Notes: a model not told the origin generated them from the sequence alone. A stretch of DNA of 63,529 nucleotides from Bacillus sp. FJAT-29814 (GCF_001510715.1 NZ_LMTJ01000007.1:176670-240198); one strand, 5' to 3'; shown: positions 34,319-44,359, counted from the stretch's first letter. A program made the numbers and translations.

Positions 34319-35119
34319 TCACTTCCCAAACCCATTAACATCGATAAATGGAGTGGCGCCTCCGGTGACACTCGGGAGACGGCCGTCCCATTTTTCTAGG
34401 GCCTTTTCTTGGACTTCGATTTGTTTCAGTTGGATTAATTCCGGGGTGACTTCTTGTTTCTTCAGCCGCAGTGCTTCGGCTTCGGCTCCGGCTTGTGCCA
34501 CTTTCTGCTCCGCTTCAATTTTGATTCTCTCGAGATCCCGCTGGGCACGCAAGGCATTTTGCTCTGCCGTTTGTTTCGCTTCGATTGCCTTATTAAATTC
34601 TTCACTAAACGCGAATTCCTTAATATTGATATCCTCCAGCAACATGAAGTATTTCGTTAATTTATCCGCCAGCATATCCTTCACTTTCGCGGATACCTCA
34701 GGACGTTTCGAGATCAATTCCTCCGCTGTGTACTGGGCGGTAACCGCCTTTAGGGCTTCAGCGATAGCGGGGTCAACAATGCGGGAGCGGTAATCCATAC
34801 CAATTTCCTGATAGAGCTTATTGACGGCATCGGGATCAACCGAATAGTTGACCGCTACCTTTGTCGTCACCATCTGAAGATCCTTTGAAGCTGCTGACTG
34901 GGAGCTTTCTTCCTTTTGGACCCTGACCTCAACCTGTTGAACGGATTGGATAAATGGGATCCTAAAATGAAGCCCTTCCGACAATATAGTCGGTTTGACC
35001 TCCCCCAATTGCACCAGAACGCCCCTATTCCCAGATTCGACAGTGGTAACCGAAGAAAATCCCACAACGACTATGACCAGCGCAATAAGTCCTGTTATTA
35101 TGGATTTTGTATATTTCAC
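34319..35119 (-). CDS. Prohibitin/SPFH-domain membrane protein
   Basis: 266 aa, GTG start behind AAAGGGGG. N-terminal TM helix (residues 7-25), then the SPFH/band-7 domain (VESGNRGVLVQLGEV...GLHFRIPFIQSVQQVEVRVQ, VNYSVDPDAV) and a long Ala/Glu/Gln coiled coil (AEQNALRAQRDLERIKIEAE). This is the prohibitin-type arrangement; the proteins oligomerise at membranes, organise microdomains and modulate proteases such as FtsH. No protease gene is adjacent. Confidence 0.88.
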   Translation of the reverse strand: MKYTKSIITGLIALVIVVVGFSSVTTVESGNRGVLVQLGEVKPTILSEGLHFRIPFIQSVQQVEVRVQKEESSQSAASKDLQMVTTKVAVNYSVDPDAVNKLYQEIGMDYRSRIVDPAIAEALKAVTAQYTAEELISKRPEVSAKVKDMLADKLTKYFMLLEDINIKEFAFSEEFNKAIEAKQTAEQNALRAQRDLERIKIEAEQKVAQAGAEAEALRLKKQEVTPELIQLKQIEVQEKALEKWDGRLPSVTGGATPFIDVNGFGK

Positions 35120-35225
35120 ATAGTAGCCCCCTTTAAATTTCCATTATTAAACAAATATGAAAATAAGAGGGACTTTATACATTTATATGAGAGGGACTTC
35201 CCTTATTAAATATAATCGCAGAAAA

Positions 35226-35248
35226 ATGGAGTGGAATCTCCACTCCAT
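35226..35248 (-). terminator. Terminator after the 206-aa-class membrane protein gene
   Basis: Perfect 10-bp stem ATGGAGTGGA / TCCACTCCAT with a 3-nt loop and T-runs on both strands. Confidence 0.8.
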
Positions 35249-35300
35249 AAAAAAATTACTATTTTTCAGCCAAAACCCAATCAACGTCCCCTTCAGCTGG

Positions 35301-35912
35301 TTAACGTTCCAAGGAAGAAGTACTGTTCCGAATGGCATATCCAAGCAGAATCCATGTGATGCTCCAGATCCCAAGAAGGATGGGCGAAGGATTTCCGTTC
35401 GGGATAATATAGAAAATAATTTGGAATGGGATCATCACTACGTAGTACAACCCAACTAAAAGCGGCGCCATCCGATGCCATCCCGTTAGTCTTTTTGCCA
35501 CGAACACGGCAATTCCCAGCATTAGCATACCGACGCCGACCAATAATGCACCTACGGGATAAAAGAACTCCACCTCGTACCCTACAATGTATTTTGACAA
35601 AGTAGCTGCCAGATAAGAACAAATCCCTATGAGGGTGATTAACGTTCCGATAAGTCCGACCCGCCTCATCCGGCCGCTCCCGCTAGCACGGAGCATGAGT
35701 AGGCCCAACGGCCCGCACGCCATGCCCAACAACATCGGTAAAGGGATTAATAATCCAGTGACGATTGCAGGTACCGACGCCTGTAGCTCTTCAACGCTAA
35801 CAAGCACCACCCATAGCAGCCCACCGATGAGGCATGCTAGGCCAGCGAAGCGAATGCGCCTCGCCGATACTTCCGGTTTTGCTTGGTTGGGTGGCTCCAC
35901 ATTACTTTCCAT
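35301..35912 (-). CDS. Uncharacterised membrane protein (six TM)
   Basis: 203 aa from the ATG at 35912 (AGGAG, 8 nt). Six hydrophobic helices, including FAGLACLIGGLLWVVLV and VGALLVGVGMLMLGIAVFVA, with a short charged N-terminus. I do not recognise a named family; general layout resembles small DUF-type integral proteins of bacilli. Followed by its own terminator. No context clue to function. Confidence 0.65.
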   Translation of the reverse strand: MESNVEPPNQAKPEVSARRIRFAGLACLIGGLLWVVLVSVEELQASVPAIVTGLLIPLPMLLGMACGPLGLLMLRASGSGRMRRVGLIGTLITLIGICSYLAATLSKYIVGYEVEFFYPVGALLVGVGMLMLGIAVFVAKRLTGWHRMAPLLVGLYYVVMIPFQIIFYIIPNGNPSPILLGIWSITWILLGYAIRNSTSSLER

Positions 35913-36109
35913 AAAATTCACTCCTTCGTTTTAATAACAGGATACGCATCTGTTATTTAGTCGGTGAATCGGAGAAACTATGTCTTTTTTACTATATATA
36001 TATGCCGCTATCAGGAGTATTTCAAGAAGACTTGAAATAGTTTTTAAAAAGTATGGAAAAAATAAATCCGTTATGATGCAAATAGCCTTGAAAGGCGGTC
36101 TTATCCACG

Positions 36110-37300
36110 ATGGGTAAAATAAAAGGTAAACTCTGGACAAACCAATATGTCATTATAATTTCATTGTCTTTAGTCATGTTCGCTTCCTTTTATATGATTA
36201 CAGCAGGCTTCCCCATTTTCGTATCAACCATAAGCAAAAATCCCGCGATTGCAGGAACCATGACCACCACCTTAATGGCAGCATCTTTAGTTACGCGCTT
36301 CTTTGCAAGTGTCATCATCCAAAAAGTGAATATGAAATGGCTCCTGGTTATTTCCCTCGTTTATTTTTTGGGTACGATCGGTCTTACTTTTGTAAACGAC
36401 TCCATCGGATTTTTAATCTTCATTCGAGCCCTACAAGGGATTGGATTTAGTATGCTTACGATTTTAGTCTTTACGATATCAAGTCAAATTGTTCCTAAGT
36501 CTCGGTTAGGTGAGGGCATTGTTTTTTTCGCCATGTCTACAAGCGTGGGAACGACAATGGGGCCGCTCATCGCTATTTCGTATCTTGCCCATTTTTCATT
36601 CCGGTCGATGATGATGGTAACGCTCGGGCTTATGACTTTTTCATTGGTGTGCAGCTTTTTCACAAAAAATCCGGTTAAAAAAGAACAGGAAAGTCCACAG
36701 GCGACAAAGAAAGAACCTTTCTATAAGTACATGTACGATAAGCGTGTCCTTCTTCCATGTATTTTGGTAACGTTAAATTATATAACCATTGCAGGAACCG
36801 TCAACTTTATGGGGGCGTTTGGGAAAGAGATTGATTTGGGCGGAAGGATTTCACAGTTTTTTATCGCACAAGGGATTGCAATGGTTATCGTTCGGGCTTT
36901 TTCTGGTAAAATTTTTGATCGGTTTGGCCACAGAGTCCTTATTATCCCAGGTGCTATTTCAGGGACTGCAGGTTTGGTTCTTTTAGGTTTTTCCACTAGT
37001 ATGGTGATGGTTTGGGTTTCAGGGGCATTATTCGGAATTGCGTATGCCATCATCCATCCAATCATACAGGCTTGGGCATTAACGCTTGTCCCACCTGAGA
37101 AAAAAGCAACGGCCAATTCAATGCTTCTTATTTTTATCGATTTTGGGTTGGCCATTGGATCCGTCGGTCTCGGGTTCTTAGCAAAAAGTGTTGGGTACGG
37201 CATGACGTTTAGTTATTCTGCAGCCTTTATGGTGATTATTTTGTTATTGTATTTAATGGGAAGCAAGAAAACAGAAACGTTCAAGGAAAAATCATCCTAG
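36110..37300 (+). CDS. MFS transporter (12 TM)
   Basis: 396 aa, typical MFS length, with two six-helix halves joined by the basic loop NPVKKEQESPQATKKEP. The first half has FIRALQGIGFSM, like motif C/D regions of drug:H+ antiporters; the second has GKIFDRFGHRVLII. Likely a proton-driven exporter of drugs or metabolites, substrate unknown. Its 3' end lies 20 bp from the convergent YkuD gene, with no separate terminator. Confidence 0.85.
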   Translation: MGKIKGKLWTNQYVIIISLSLVMFASFYMITAGFPIFVSTISKNPAIAGTMTTTLMAASLVTRFFASVIIQKVNMKWLLVISLVYFLGTIGLTFVNDSIGFLIFIRALQGIGFSMLTILVFTISSQIVPKSRLGEGIVFFAMSTSVGTTMGPLIAISYLAHFSFRSMMMVTLGLMTFSLVCSFFTKNPVKKEQESPQATKKEPFYKYMYDKRVLLPCILVTLNYITIAGTVNFMGAFGKEIDLGGRISQFFIAQGIAMVIVRAFSGKIFDRFGHRVLIIPGAISGTAGLVLLGFSTSMVMVWVSGALFGIAYAIIHPIIQAWALTLVPPEKKATANSMLLIFIDFGLAIGSVGLGFLAKSVGYGMTFSYSAAFMVIILLLYLMGSKKTETFKEKSS

Positions 37301-37320
37301 TTTGTTACATAGCAATATGG

Positions 37321-37656
37321 TCATTTATGAATAAACACTTGGGTACCAATTTGAACTCTTGATGATAAGTCCAGAACATCATGATTAAACATTCTAATAC
37401 ATCCATGGGAGACATTCTTGCCGATAGATGATGGGTTATTGGTTCCGTGAATGCCATAATGAGGTTTTGACAATCCCATCCAAAGCACACCAAATGGTCC
37501 ACCGGGATTGCGTTGTTTATTGATGATGGTGAATGTCCCTGTTGGAGTTGCTGTTAACATTTTTCCCACTGCAATTGGATAAGTTTTTATAAGCTTATTA
37601 CGATCAAACAGTTTTAATTGATGTTTTGATAGGGATACGTCTATCCATCTTGCCAT
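37321..37656 (-). CDS. Minimal L,D-transpeptidase (YkuD domain)
   Basis: 111 aa from the ATG at 37656. It is essentially a bare YkuD catalytic domain: [23 protein letters not shown], then [10 protein letters not shown] and the active-site motif SHGCIRM with the catalytic cysteine. There is no LysM domain and no signal peptide, as in the short YkuD-like enzymes of spore formers. It probably makes 3-3 cross-links in peptidoglycan (cortex or wall), but how it reaches the wall is not evident. Confidence 0.85.
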   Translation of the reverse strand: MARWIDVSLSKHQLKLFDRNKLIKTYPIAVGKMLTATPTGTFTIINKQRNPGGPFGVLWMGLSKPHYGIHGTNNPSSIGKNVSHGCIRMFNHDVLDLSSRVQIGTQVFIHK

Positions 37657-37695
37657 TAAGTCCACCCCCCATTTTTTTGAATATTGATTGCACAG

Positions 37696-37905
37696 TTAAT
37701 AAGTTTGCCACCGGACCGGTGCATTGAATGGGACAGCAAACATTAGTGGTTGATTGTGAAAAAAGTGAGTATAGTGCGGATGGTGGTGTGGATGGTGGTG
37801 TGGCGGTGGTGGATCATATTGACTTGCAAACGCTTGAGTTGGACCATATTGGCACGGACAGCCGCCCCATCCCCCATACGGAATACTAAAAAGCATATGA
37901 TACAT
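37696..37905 (-). CDS. Small His/Pro/Tyr-rich protein
   Basis: 69 aa with a strong AAGGAGG ribosome site 7 nt before the ATG. Composition is extreme: PYGGWGGCPCQYGP at the start, then PPPPHHHPHHHPHYTHFFH with about ten histidines. It resembles small spore-coat or metal-binding proteins of bacilli, but I do not recognise a named family. The histidine cluster would bind Zn, Ni or Cu. It is next to the YkuD gene on the same strand. Confidence 0.65.
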   Translation of the reverse strand: MYHMLFSIPYGGWGGCPCQYGPTQAFASQYDPPPPHHHPHHHPHYTHFFHNQPLMFAVPFNAPVRWQTY

Positions 37906-38024
37906 TAGGCATCCTCCTTCAACATTTGTCCTGAATCATCATTAGTCTATGCAAATTCGGTATCTGCGGCATAGTTAAGTACCTATTTGGACAAAAGGCA
38001 ATAAAAACATTTATAATCGCAAAT

Positions 38025-38061
38025 AAAAACCACGATTTTTATAAAAAAATCGTGGTTTTTT
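38025..38061 (-). terminator. Strong terminator of the CWC gene
   Basis: Perfect 16-bp stem AAAAACCACGATTTTT / AAAAATCGTGGTTTTT with a 4-nt loop; T-rich on both strands. Confidence 0.85.
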
Positions 38062-38073
38062 AACATTATAATT

Positions 38074-38283
38074 TCATCGTATAATTTCCCTCATTCTTTG
38101 TTTTTCCTGAAATTTAATTAAACATTTTTTACATATGCAATCTACTCTTATGCTTTCATCAGGAACTAATTCAAAGATTTCTTTAGGAAATTCCTCCATA
38201 TCGCACCAGCAATTGCCGTGTTCTCCAGCACCAGACATACATCCATTAGCTTCCCCGCATATTGGGCAATATTTATTTGCCAA
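38074..38283 (-). CDS. Cysteine-rich CWC family protein
   Basis: 69 aa, TTG start behind GGAGGGGG. It contains CPICGEANGC near the N-terminus, then the diagnostic CWC triplet (NCWCDMEEFP) and CICKKCL. The eight cysteines form probable zinc-binding knuckles. This matches the Cys_rich_CWC family (PF14375), function unknown. Monocistronic with a strong terminator. Confidence 0.85.
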   Translation of the reverse strand: MANKYCPICGEANGCMSGAGEHGNCWCDMEEFPKEIFELVPDESIRVDCICKKCLIKFQEKQRMREIIR

Positions 38284-38515
38284 TTTAAAACCCCCTCCAA
38301 TTACGGCACAATAATAGTCTTTTGTTATATTCTATGTCTTTTTTATTTTACCTTAGTTTTTACTTTTTTAGATAAAAGACTTAACAAACTAGTATAAAAA
38401 TGAATATAAAATCAGCATTCAAAATCTCGAGGAAATAGCGTTGTACAATAGATGTTGTTCATCACTATTTTTAAGTAAATGTGATTTCTATTAAGAAAGA
38501 TCAAAAAGAGAAAAA
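38284..38515. other. Intergenic region, no gene seen
   Basis: AT-rich sequence upstream of the CWC gene and downstream of the VOC gene terminator. I see no ORF, repeat or operator. Confidence 0.45.
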
Positions 38516-38542
38516 CACCTACTAAAATTTCGCTAGTAGGTG
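38516..38542 (-). terminator. Terminator downstream of the VOC gene
   Basis: CACCTACT / AGTAGGTG 8-bp stem with an 11-nt loop and TTTTTC on the minus strand; a TTATTTTTT tract also follows on plus. About 100 bp after the VOC stop codon. Confidence 0.75.
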
Positions 38543-38645
38543 CGTTATTTTTTATGTCTGGTTAACTTAACGGCTATGGGGGTTAACTCCGAATACGAAT
38601 GGAATATAACCTACTATCCCTTTGTTGGTTTACTACTTTTTCAAA

Positions 38646-39047
38646 TTATTGTTGTGCCATGTAAGCAACTTCCCAATAATGCCCATCCATGTCCTGATAA
38701 CTCCTATAGTACATAAAACCATGGTCGATTGGTTCACTTGCTGCGGTGCCACCTAAAGCGATGGCCTTATCAACGATTTCATCCACTTGTTCCCTGCTGT
38801 CAGCGGACAATGCAATGAGAACCCCTGGCGTTTTCATTGGATCTGGTAATTCTCGTTTCGTGAACGTCTTAAAGTAGGATTCAACCAGTAACATGGCATA
38901 TATATTTTCACCAATAATCATGCAGGCTGCCTTTTCGTCAGTGTATTCAGGATTGAATTCATACCCGATTCCCTTATAAAACTCCATTGATCTCTCCAGG
39001 TCCTTCACCGGCAAATTCACAAATATATGCTTAGATTGAAGGGCCAT
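38646..39047 (-). CDS. VOC-family (glyoxalase/dioxygenase-like) protein
   Basis: 133 aa with two beta-alpha-beta-beta-beta modules. Typical segments are FVNLPVKDLERSMEFYKGIGYEFNP, GVLIALSADSREQVDEIVDKA and the C-terminal DMDGHYWEVAYM. This is the PhnB/YaeR-like branch of the VOC superfamily; members bind metal and act as lyases, dioxygenases or resistance proteins. Substrate unknown. Monocistronic. Confidence 0.85.
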   Translation of the reverse strand: MALQSKHIFVNLPVKDLERSMEFYKGIGYEFNPEYTDEKAACMIIGENIYAMLLVESYFKTFTKRELPDPMKTPGVLIALSADSREQVDEIVDKAIALGGTAASEPIDHGFMYYRSYQDMDGHYWEVAYMAQQ

Positions 39048-39253
39048 TTACTTCCCCCCCCTTTTCTCCTTTACTACCTAGCAGCATCATTTGACCAGTT
39101 TTACGCCTCATCCTTTTTCACTCCTTCAGAAAAACTAAATGATATATTCGCGAGTCTAATGATATGATTTTTTACCACTCTTAAAAATTATTCTTCGACA
39201 GCACAAAATATCCTCCCTATCTTCGCCAAAAATTCCCAGCATATACTTCAAAC

Positions 39254-39298
39254 GATAAAAAAGGACAGAGGATTTCTCTACCCTTTGTCCTTTTTATC
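39254..39298 (-). terminator. Terminator of the cadherin-repeat protein gene
   Basis: GATAAAAAAGGACA / TGTCCTTTTTATC stem with T-runs on both strands, 23 bp after the stop codon. Confidence 0.8.
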
Positions 39299-39320
39299 TA
39301 GTATTTCCCCAATTAATAGA

Positions 39321-42300
39321 TTATCTTCTTCCTACTCGCTGAATACGGAGCATGGCGCCTCCGAGGATCAAAATGAGCAAACCAGCAAGCAGCCAATTGT
39401 ACATACTTGTGGAAGTCTCCGGCAAATCGCTCCCTGTTACCGGCTTTTTGGCAGGTTTAATCACTAAATGATCAGGCTGGAAGAGGGCAAATGTGCTAAA
39501 ATGGTTCGTCTTAGCGATAACTTGGCCGCCTGCAACTGTCCCACCGATTAATTCCCATTCCTTCTTTGCTTCATTAAAGTAGTGTACCTTTAATAGTTCC
39601 GGCTGGGCGTGGCCATTGATAGAAAATCCAAGCTCAATCTCATGGTCAAACTGATGAATAATGGTGTCTCCCTGTTTAATCGTGAGTTCATAAATCTCCC
39701 CTACGGCCAAATTGGAAAAAGGAATGTTCGCAGAATTCTTATCAACCCTTGCTATGCTAATGGCAGCGTCTCCCTTATCAGCAAAATTAGCCGCCGGGAT
39801 GCGCAGCTGGACATCCTTGCCTAAAATCTGTATGCTGACGTGTCTCTTGATTAAGGTAGCTAGCTGGGCAGCAGTAAGTTTGACCACCTTATCCTCAGCG
39901 CGGGTCCCGTTCAGTTCAAAAATAAGGGTCCCATTGTCATCCAACAGGTCCACTTCCTCATCGGAAACCGTAACAATTTTGTCAGTTTCCTCAGGTATGA
40001 CCTTAATCACCGGTTTCAGGCGAATCACTGTAATATTATACTTTGTGATTTGCCCATTTTCCGAAGTAACTTCAATGGTCTGAAGGTTTCTCCCCGCTTC
40101 AAGCTGCAACCATTCAGTTTTTTGGCCGCTTGTGACCGGTTTCCCATTCATTTTCACCGTTGCTTTCTGATGCGCCGCCGTTGGAGTGAATGTCATCTCC
40201 TTCACATTGTTTGATACATAAATAGTATATTGAGTCATTCCCGGTATGAAAGCAGGAGTCAGGTTCCCAGCGCTGGCTATTAATCCGCTCAGTGTAGAGT
40301 CACTTGAGAGAACATGCACGGTAACCGTCATAGCACCCGTATGTTTACCGTCACTTACACCAATCGAAAGCACATGAAGTGCCTTCTCCTTTGCACTTAA
40401 CTTGGAAGAATCGGCTACAGAAATTTCCCCAGTCGTTTCATTCACAGCGAAAATGCCATCATCATTCCCGGACAGAATCGTATACGTGAGCCTATCTCCA
40501 TCATCATCACGGGCCTCAACAACTCCCACCTTTGTGCCGGTTTCGGCAGTTTCATCAATGGTAAAAGAAAAGTCCTTCCCAACCGGTGCATTGTCATTGA
40601 CGTTATTCAAGTTGATTTCCACCGCAACATCCGCCGTATGGAGGCCGTCACTTACCTGAACAGTCAGAGTAAAGCTTTGGACTTTTTCAAAATCCAGTTT
40701 TGTCGAATCCGCTATCGCCACTTTACCAGTGTCTTCATCAATCGTAAACGCATTGGTTTCGTTTCCATCGGTAATTTTATAATGCAATGCATCTCCGTCT
40801 GCATCATAACCTGTCACTGTACCGACGACAGTTCCGTTTGCGCTATTTTCATCAATGGTAAAATTAGCACCCTCTCCAACCGGCGCATTGTCATTGACAT
40901 TATTCAGGTTGATCACCACCGCAGCATCCGCTGTATGGAGGCCGTCACTTACCTGAACGGTCAGTACAAAACTTCGGACCTTTTCAAAATCCAATTTCCC
41001 GGCATTCGCGACTGTGATCGTTCCAGTTTCCTTATTAATATTGAAAGCACCAGACTCATTGCCAGCTGTAATCGAGTATTGAAGCGAGTCTTCATCGGCA
41101 TCCTCACACGTTACTGTTCCAACCGTCGTGCCAGCTAGAGCATTTTCATCGATGTCGAATACCGCATCATTCAGCACCGGCTGATTGTCGTTTAGATTAT
41201 TTAGCCCAATCGTCACCATCGTCACGGCTGTATGATCGCCGTCGCTTACCTCAACGGTTAAAGAAAAGCTTTGAACCTTTTCATAGTCCAGTTTGGTGGA
41301 GTCCGCAACCGTCACTTCCCCAGTGTCTTCATCGATGGCAAACGCACCGGCTTCGTTTCCGGCTATTAGCTTATAAGAAAAAACACTTCCTTCATCTTCG
41401 TCCGTTGCGGTCACGAACCCAATCGATGTACCTCTTGCCAAATTTTCATCTATGTTTTTCGTAAATCCTTTTGGTACAGGCAGATGATCGTTCACATTAT
41501 TTACATTTATTGTGATGGTGGCAATGTCGGATTCCATTCCAGCAGAGCGATCGAATAATGCCTTATATAAATCGTAAGCTTGCGGAGCCACTGTATCCAA
41601 GGCTTGCACTCTTAATTGATAGATACGTTTCCGTTCATAATCCAGTTGACGGCTATCTGCTACCGTGATTTCGCCAGTTGAAGCATTGATGGTGAACGCA
41701 CCATCCTCATTGCCGGAAAGGATTTGATAACGAAGGATATCGCCATCGGCATCCGTTGCATGAACCTTCCCAACCACTGTCCAATTGGGCGCATTCTCAT
41801 CGATGTTGAATACAGCGTCTTCGGCAATCGGCTTATTGTCATTTAGGTTATTTAAACCAATCGTCGCCGTTGTTTCAGCTGTATAGACACCATCGCTTAC
41901 TTGAATGGTTAAGACAAAGGTCTTGATGGTTTCATAATCAAGCTTGACGGAATTAGCGACAGTCACTTCACCGCTACTTGGGTCAATCGCAAACGCCCCA
42001 TCCTCATTCCCCGCTGTAATCTTGTAGGAAAAATGGGTATTGGCATCGTGATCCGTTGCCGTTACTTTACCGACAACCGTTCCATTGGCCAGATTTTCGT
42101 CAATATTTTTTGTAAAACCTTGAGCAACAGGGTGATTATCATTCAAGTCATTAACCCTGATGGTAACCGTTGCCGTTGTTTGATCGAAGCCATCACTGAC
42201 TTCAACCGTTAATGAATATATTTTTGTGGCTTCGTAATCTAATAAACTTCCATTCGCTACCGTGATTTCACCGTTGACCGCATTGATTTTAAAAATATTC

Positions 42301-44261
42301 TTGCCATTTCCGGAGAGGATCCGATAGGTCAGGGCTTGGCCATCCGGATCATTACCACTGACATTTCCAACAACAGTACCATTGGCGGCATTCTCATCGA
42401 CTGAGAATAGGCGATCCGCTGCTACAGGCGGGGTATTCCGATTGACCTTCACGGTATAGGTTGCGGTGCTGCCATCCTGAGCCGTTACAATAATCGGAAT
42501 CGTATTCTCTCCAGCGGCAAGATGGATTAGCGGCGATTCCTGTCCGCTTTTTACCACATTTCCACCCACGGTTACGGTGGCATTGGCATCGGCAGTTGTT
42601 GGAGTAAACTTTATTTGGCTGGTGCTATTTGAAACATCAATAGAATAGTCCTTAATCGATGCTGCAAAAAGCGGATTCAAAACCCCTGTACTGGCGGTTA
42701 AATTGGCCAATAAAGCATTATTGGATGGCGCAGCTTTTTGGACCGTAATGGTATAGGTCTTTACGGTTCCATCCTGAGCCGTCACCTTAACCGGAATCAG
42801 ATTGTGTCCTGTCTGTAAGGTAACATCGCGTCCGACTCCACTCGGCACGGATTGATTGTTCACCGTGATCGTAGCCGTCGAATCCGCAGCCGTTGGGGTT
42901 ACAATGATGCTTGGAACATTATAGCCTACCGAGACAGAATAGTTCGTTGTTCCTGATGAAAATCCTGGCACCAATGCTCCGGGACTAACAGCCAAACTGC
43001 TTAAATTCGCATTACTGGAAAGCGGCGGTGCAAAGTTTAGGCCGAAGTCTTCACTTGTGCCATATAAATACTTTACATTTCTTAAGCCATTTTCCTCCAT
43101 TACAATCATGATATTTCCAGCTGGATCCATTTCAGAGATTAGTTCCATCGGAGAACCACTCATGGACTGGGAAGTAACTTCCTTCGTTCCTTTTTTCCAT
43201 GTTCCGGCATCCTTCACCATCGCGAAAAAAGTTGACGGGCCGCCTGTATCTTTGTACATCATGACATAAGGCTTGTTATCGATAACGCTGGCTTTAATCG
43301 GGTAACTGATTCCATCATTGTCAATGACTTCTTTGGTCCAAGTACCTGATTTGTTGGTAAGTAAATAAGATGTGTACGCTTCATCAGAATAGGAGAGATA
43401 TATTTTTCCAGAGGAGTCGACGACAAAGGGTGTTGGATAATAGTATTTCTGATCTGTTATCGAATCAATAATCTTTTCATGCACAGCAGGAAAGTTCGGG
43501 TCACTCACCTTCTTGTGCGTATAATAGACATTTCCATAATAATCATTTTGATTATCTTCTTTGACGTACGTGATGTGAATGGTGTTAGCCTGATCAACCT
43601 GTATTTGCGGTTCGTGCACTTCATCAATCGCACTTGTCCCACTGACAAGCGTTTTAATCACCCACGATCCGGATTGGTTGGTTGCGTAGTGAACTTCGTA
43701 CTTCCTTGGGTCATTGGCGTCATTGTACACATAAACGATATGAGCTTTTCCATTTGAATCAAAAGCAATCTTCGGATTGTACATGTTTTTCCATCCATAA
43801 GGATCTTGAGCGCTCTCAACCTTCTCAAACGACCAGCTGCCATTTTTATAAATACCATACTTTACGCCTCTATCACTGGTCGTACCTGAACCCCTGTAAA
43901 ATAGAAAGGCCGCATAAATCGTATGGTTACCATCAATGGCAACATCCGAAACTCCCCCGTTAAACCCACTGTCTCCAGTTGCAGCAGCGGTTATCGCGGT
44001 TAGTTCCTTCCACTGGTTATTCTCCCATTTCTTAATCGCAATCTCATTCATCCCTTTCACATGAGATAGATAGAGATCACCGCTTGGACTAGTAAATAGA
44101 TTGCTATTGGCCCAAGCATTGCTGGTAAATTGATGGACAAGTCCCTCTACCAATGTACCGCTGGCCGCATAACTACGCTGCGTGGCACTAATTGGTCCAA
44201 CAATGACAAGCTGTAAAAAAAGGACAAATGCAACCAATCCTTTGAAACTTCTAATCTTCAA
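39321..44261 (-). CDS. Giant sortase-anchored cadherin-repeat surface protein
   Basis: 1646 aa, TTG start at 44261 (AGGAGG, 9 nt). A signal peptide (SFKGLVAFVLFLQLVIVG) is followed by about 380 residues of propeller-like repeats (HIVYVYNDANDP, HITYVKEDNQND). Two cadherin-like beta-sandwich domains (PF12733 type) come next, then seven tandem cadherin repeats with DEN, DxD and LNDN calcium motifs. A third beta-sandwich, a Gly-rich C-domain and the sorting signal LPETS-hydrophobic helix-RVGRR complete it. Calcium should rigidify the stalk. Likely an adhesin displayed on the wall. No sortase gene is in the window. Confidence 0.88.
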   Translation of the reverse strand: MKIRSFKGLVAFVLFLQLVIVGPISATQRSYAASGTLVEGLVHQFTSNAWANSNLFTSPSGDLYLSHVKGMNEIAIKKWENNQWKELTAITAAATGDSGFNGGVSDVAIDGNHTIYAAFLFYRGSGTTSDRGVKYGIYKNGSWSFEKVESAQDPYGWKNMYNPKIAFDSNGKAHIVYVYNDANDPRKYEVHYATNQSGSWVIKTLVSGTSAIDEVHEPQIQVDQANTIHITYVKEDNQNDYYGNVYYTHKKVSDPNFPAVHEKIIDSITDQKYYYPTPFVVDSSGKIYLSYSDEAYTSYLLTNKSGTWTKEVIDNDGISYPIKASVIDNKPYVMMYKDTGGPSTFFAMVKDAGTWKKGTKEVTSQSMSGSPMELISEMDPAGNIMIVMEENGLRNVKYLYGTSEDFGLNFAPPLSSNANLSSLAVSPGALVPGFSSGTTNYSVSVGYNVPSIIVTPTAADSTATITVNNQSVPSGVGRDVTLQTGHNLIPVKVTAQDGTVKTYTITVQKAAPSNNALLANLTASTGVLNPLFAASIKDYSIDVSNSTSQIKFTPTTADANATVTVGGNVVKSGQESPLIHLAAGENTIPIIVTAQDGSTATYTVKVNRNTPPVAADRLFSVDENAANGTVVGNVSGNDPDGQALTYRILSGNGKNIFKINAVNGEITVANGSLLDYEATKIYSLTVEVSDGFDQTTATVTIRVNDLNDNHPVAQGFTKNIDENLANGTVVGKVTATDHDANTHFSYKITAGNEDGAFAIDPSSGEVTVANSVKLDYETIKTFVLTIQVSDGVYTAETTATIGLNNLNDNKPIAEDAVFNIDENAPNWTVVGKVHATDADGDILRYQILSGNEDGAFTINASTGEITVADSRQLDYERKRIYQLRVQALDTVAPQAYDLYKALFDRSAGMESDIATITINVNNVNDHLPVPKGFTKNIDENLARGTSIGFVTATDEDEGSVFSYKLIAGNEAGAFAIDEDTGEVTVADSTKLDYEKVQSFSLTVEVSDGDHTAVTMVTIGLNNLNDNQPVLNDAVFDIDENALAGTTVGTVTCEDADEDSLQYSITAGNESGAFNINKETGTITVANAGKLDFEKVRSFVLTVQVSDGLHTADAAVVINLNNVNDNAPVGEGANFTIDENSANGTVVGTVTGYDADGDALHYKITDGNETNAFTIDEDTGKVAIADSTKLDFEKVQSFTLTVQVSDGLHTADVAVEINLNNVNDNAPVGKDFSFTIDETAETGTKVGVVEARDDDGDRLTYTILSGNDDGIFAVNETTGEISVADSSKLSAKEKALHVLSIGVSDGKHTGAMTVTVHVLSSDSTLSGLIASAGNLTPAFIPGMTQYTIYVSNNVKEMTFTPTAAHQKATVKMNGKPVTSGQKTEWLQLEAGRNLQTIEVTSENGQITKYNITVIRLKPVIKVIPEETDKIVTVSDEEVDLLDDNGTLIFELNGTRAEDKVVKLTAAQLATLIKRHVSIQILGKDVQLRIPAANFADKGDAAISIARVDKNSANIPFSNLAVGEIYELTIKQGDTIIHQFDHEIELGFSINGHAQPELLKVHYFNEAKKEWELIGGTVAGGQVIAKTNHFSTFALFQPDHLVIKPAKKPVTGSDLPETSTSMYNWLLAGLLILILGGAMLRIQRVGRR

Positions 44262-44359
44262 AAACCTATTCCTCCTTCCAAACCACAAAATTAGTGAAAA
44301 AAAGCCTTTGCCAAAATAGGAAAAACTTCATATGACAAATATCACTCTTTTTCTACCTA

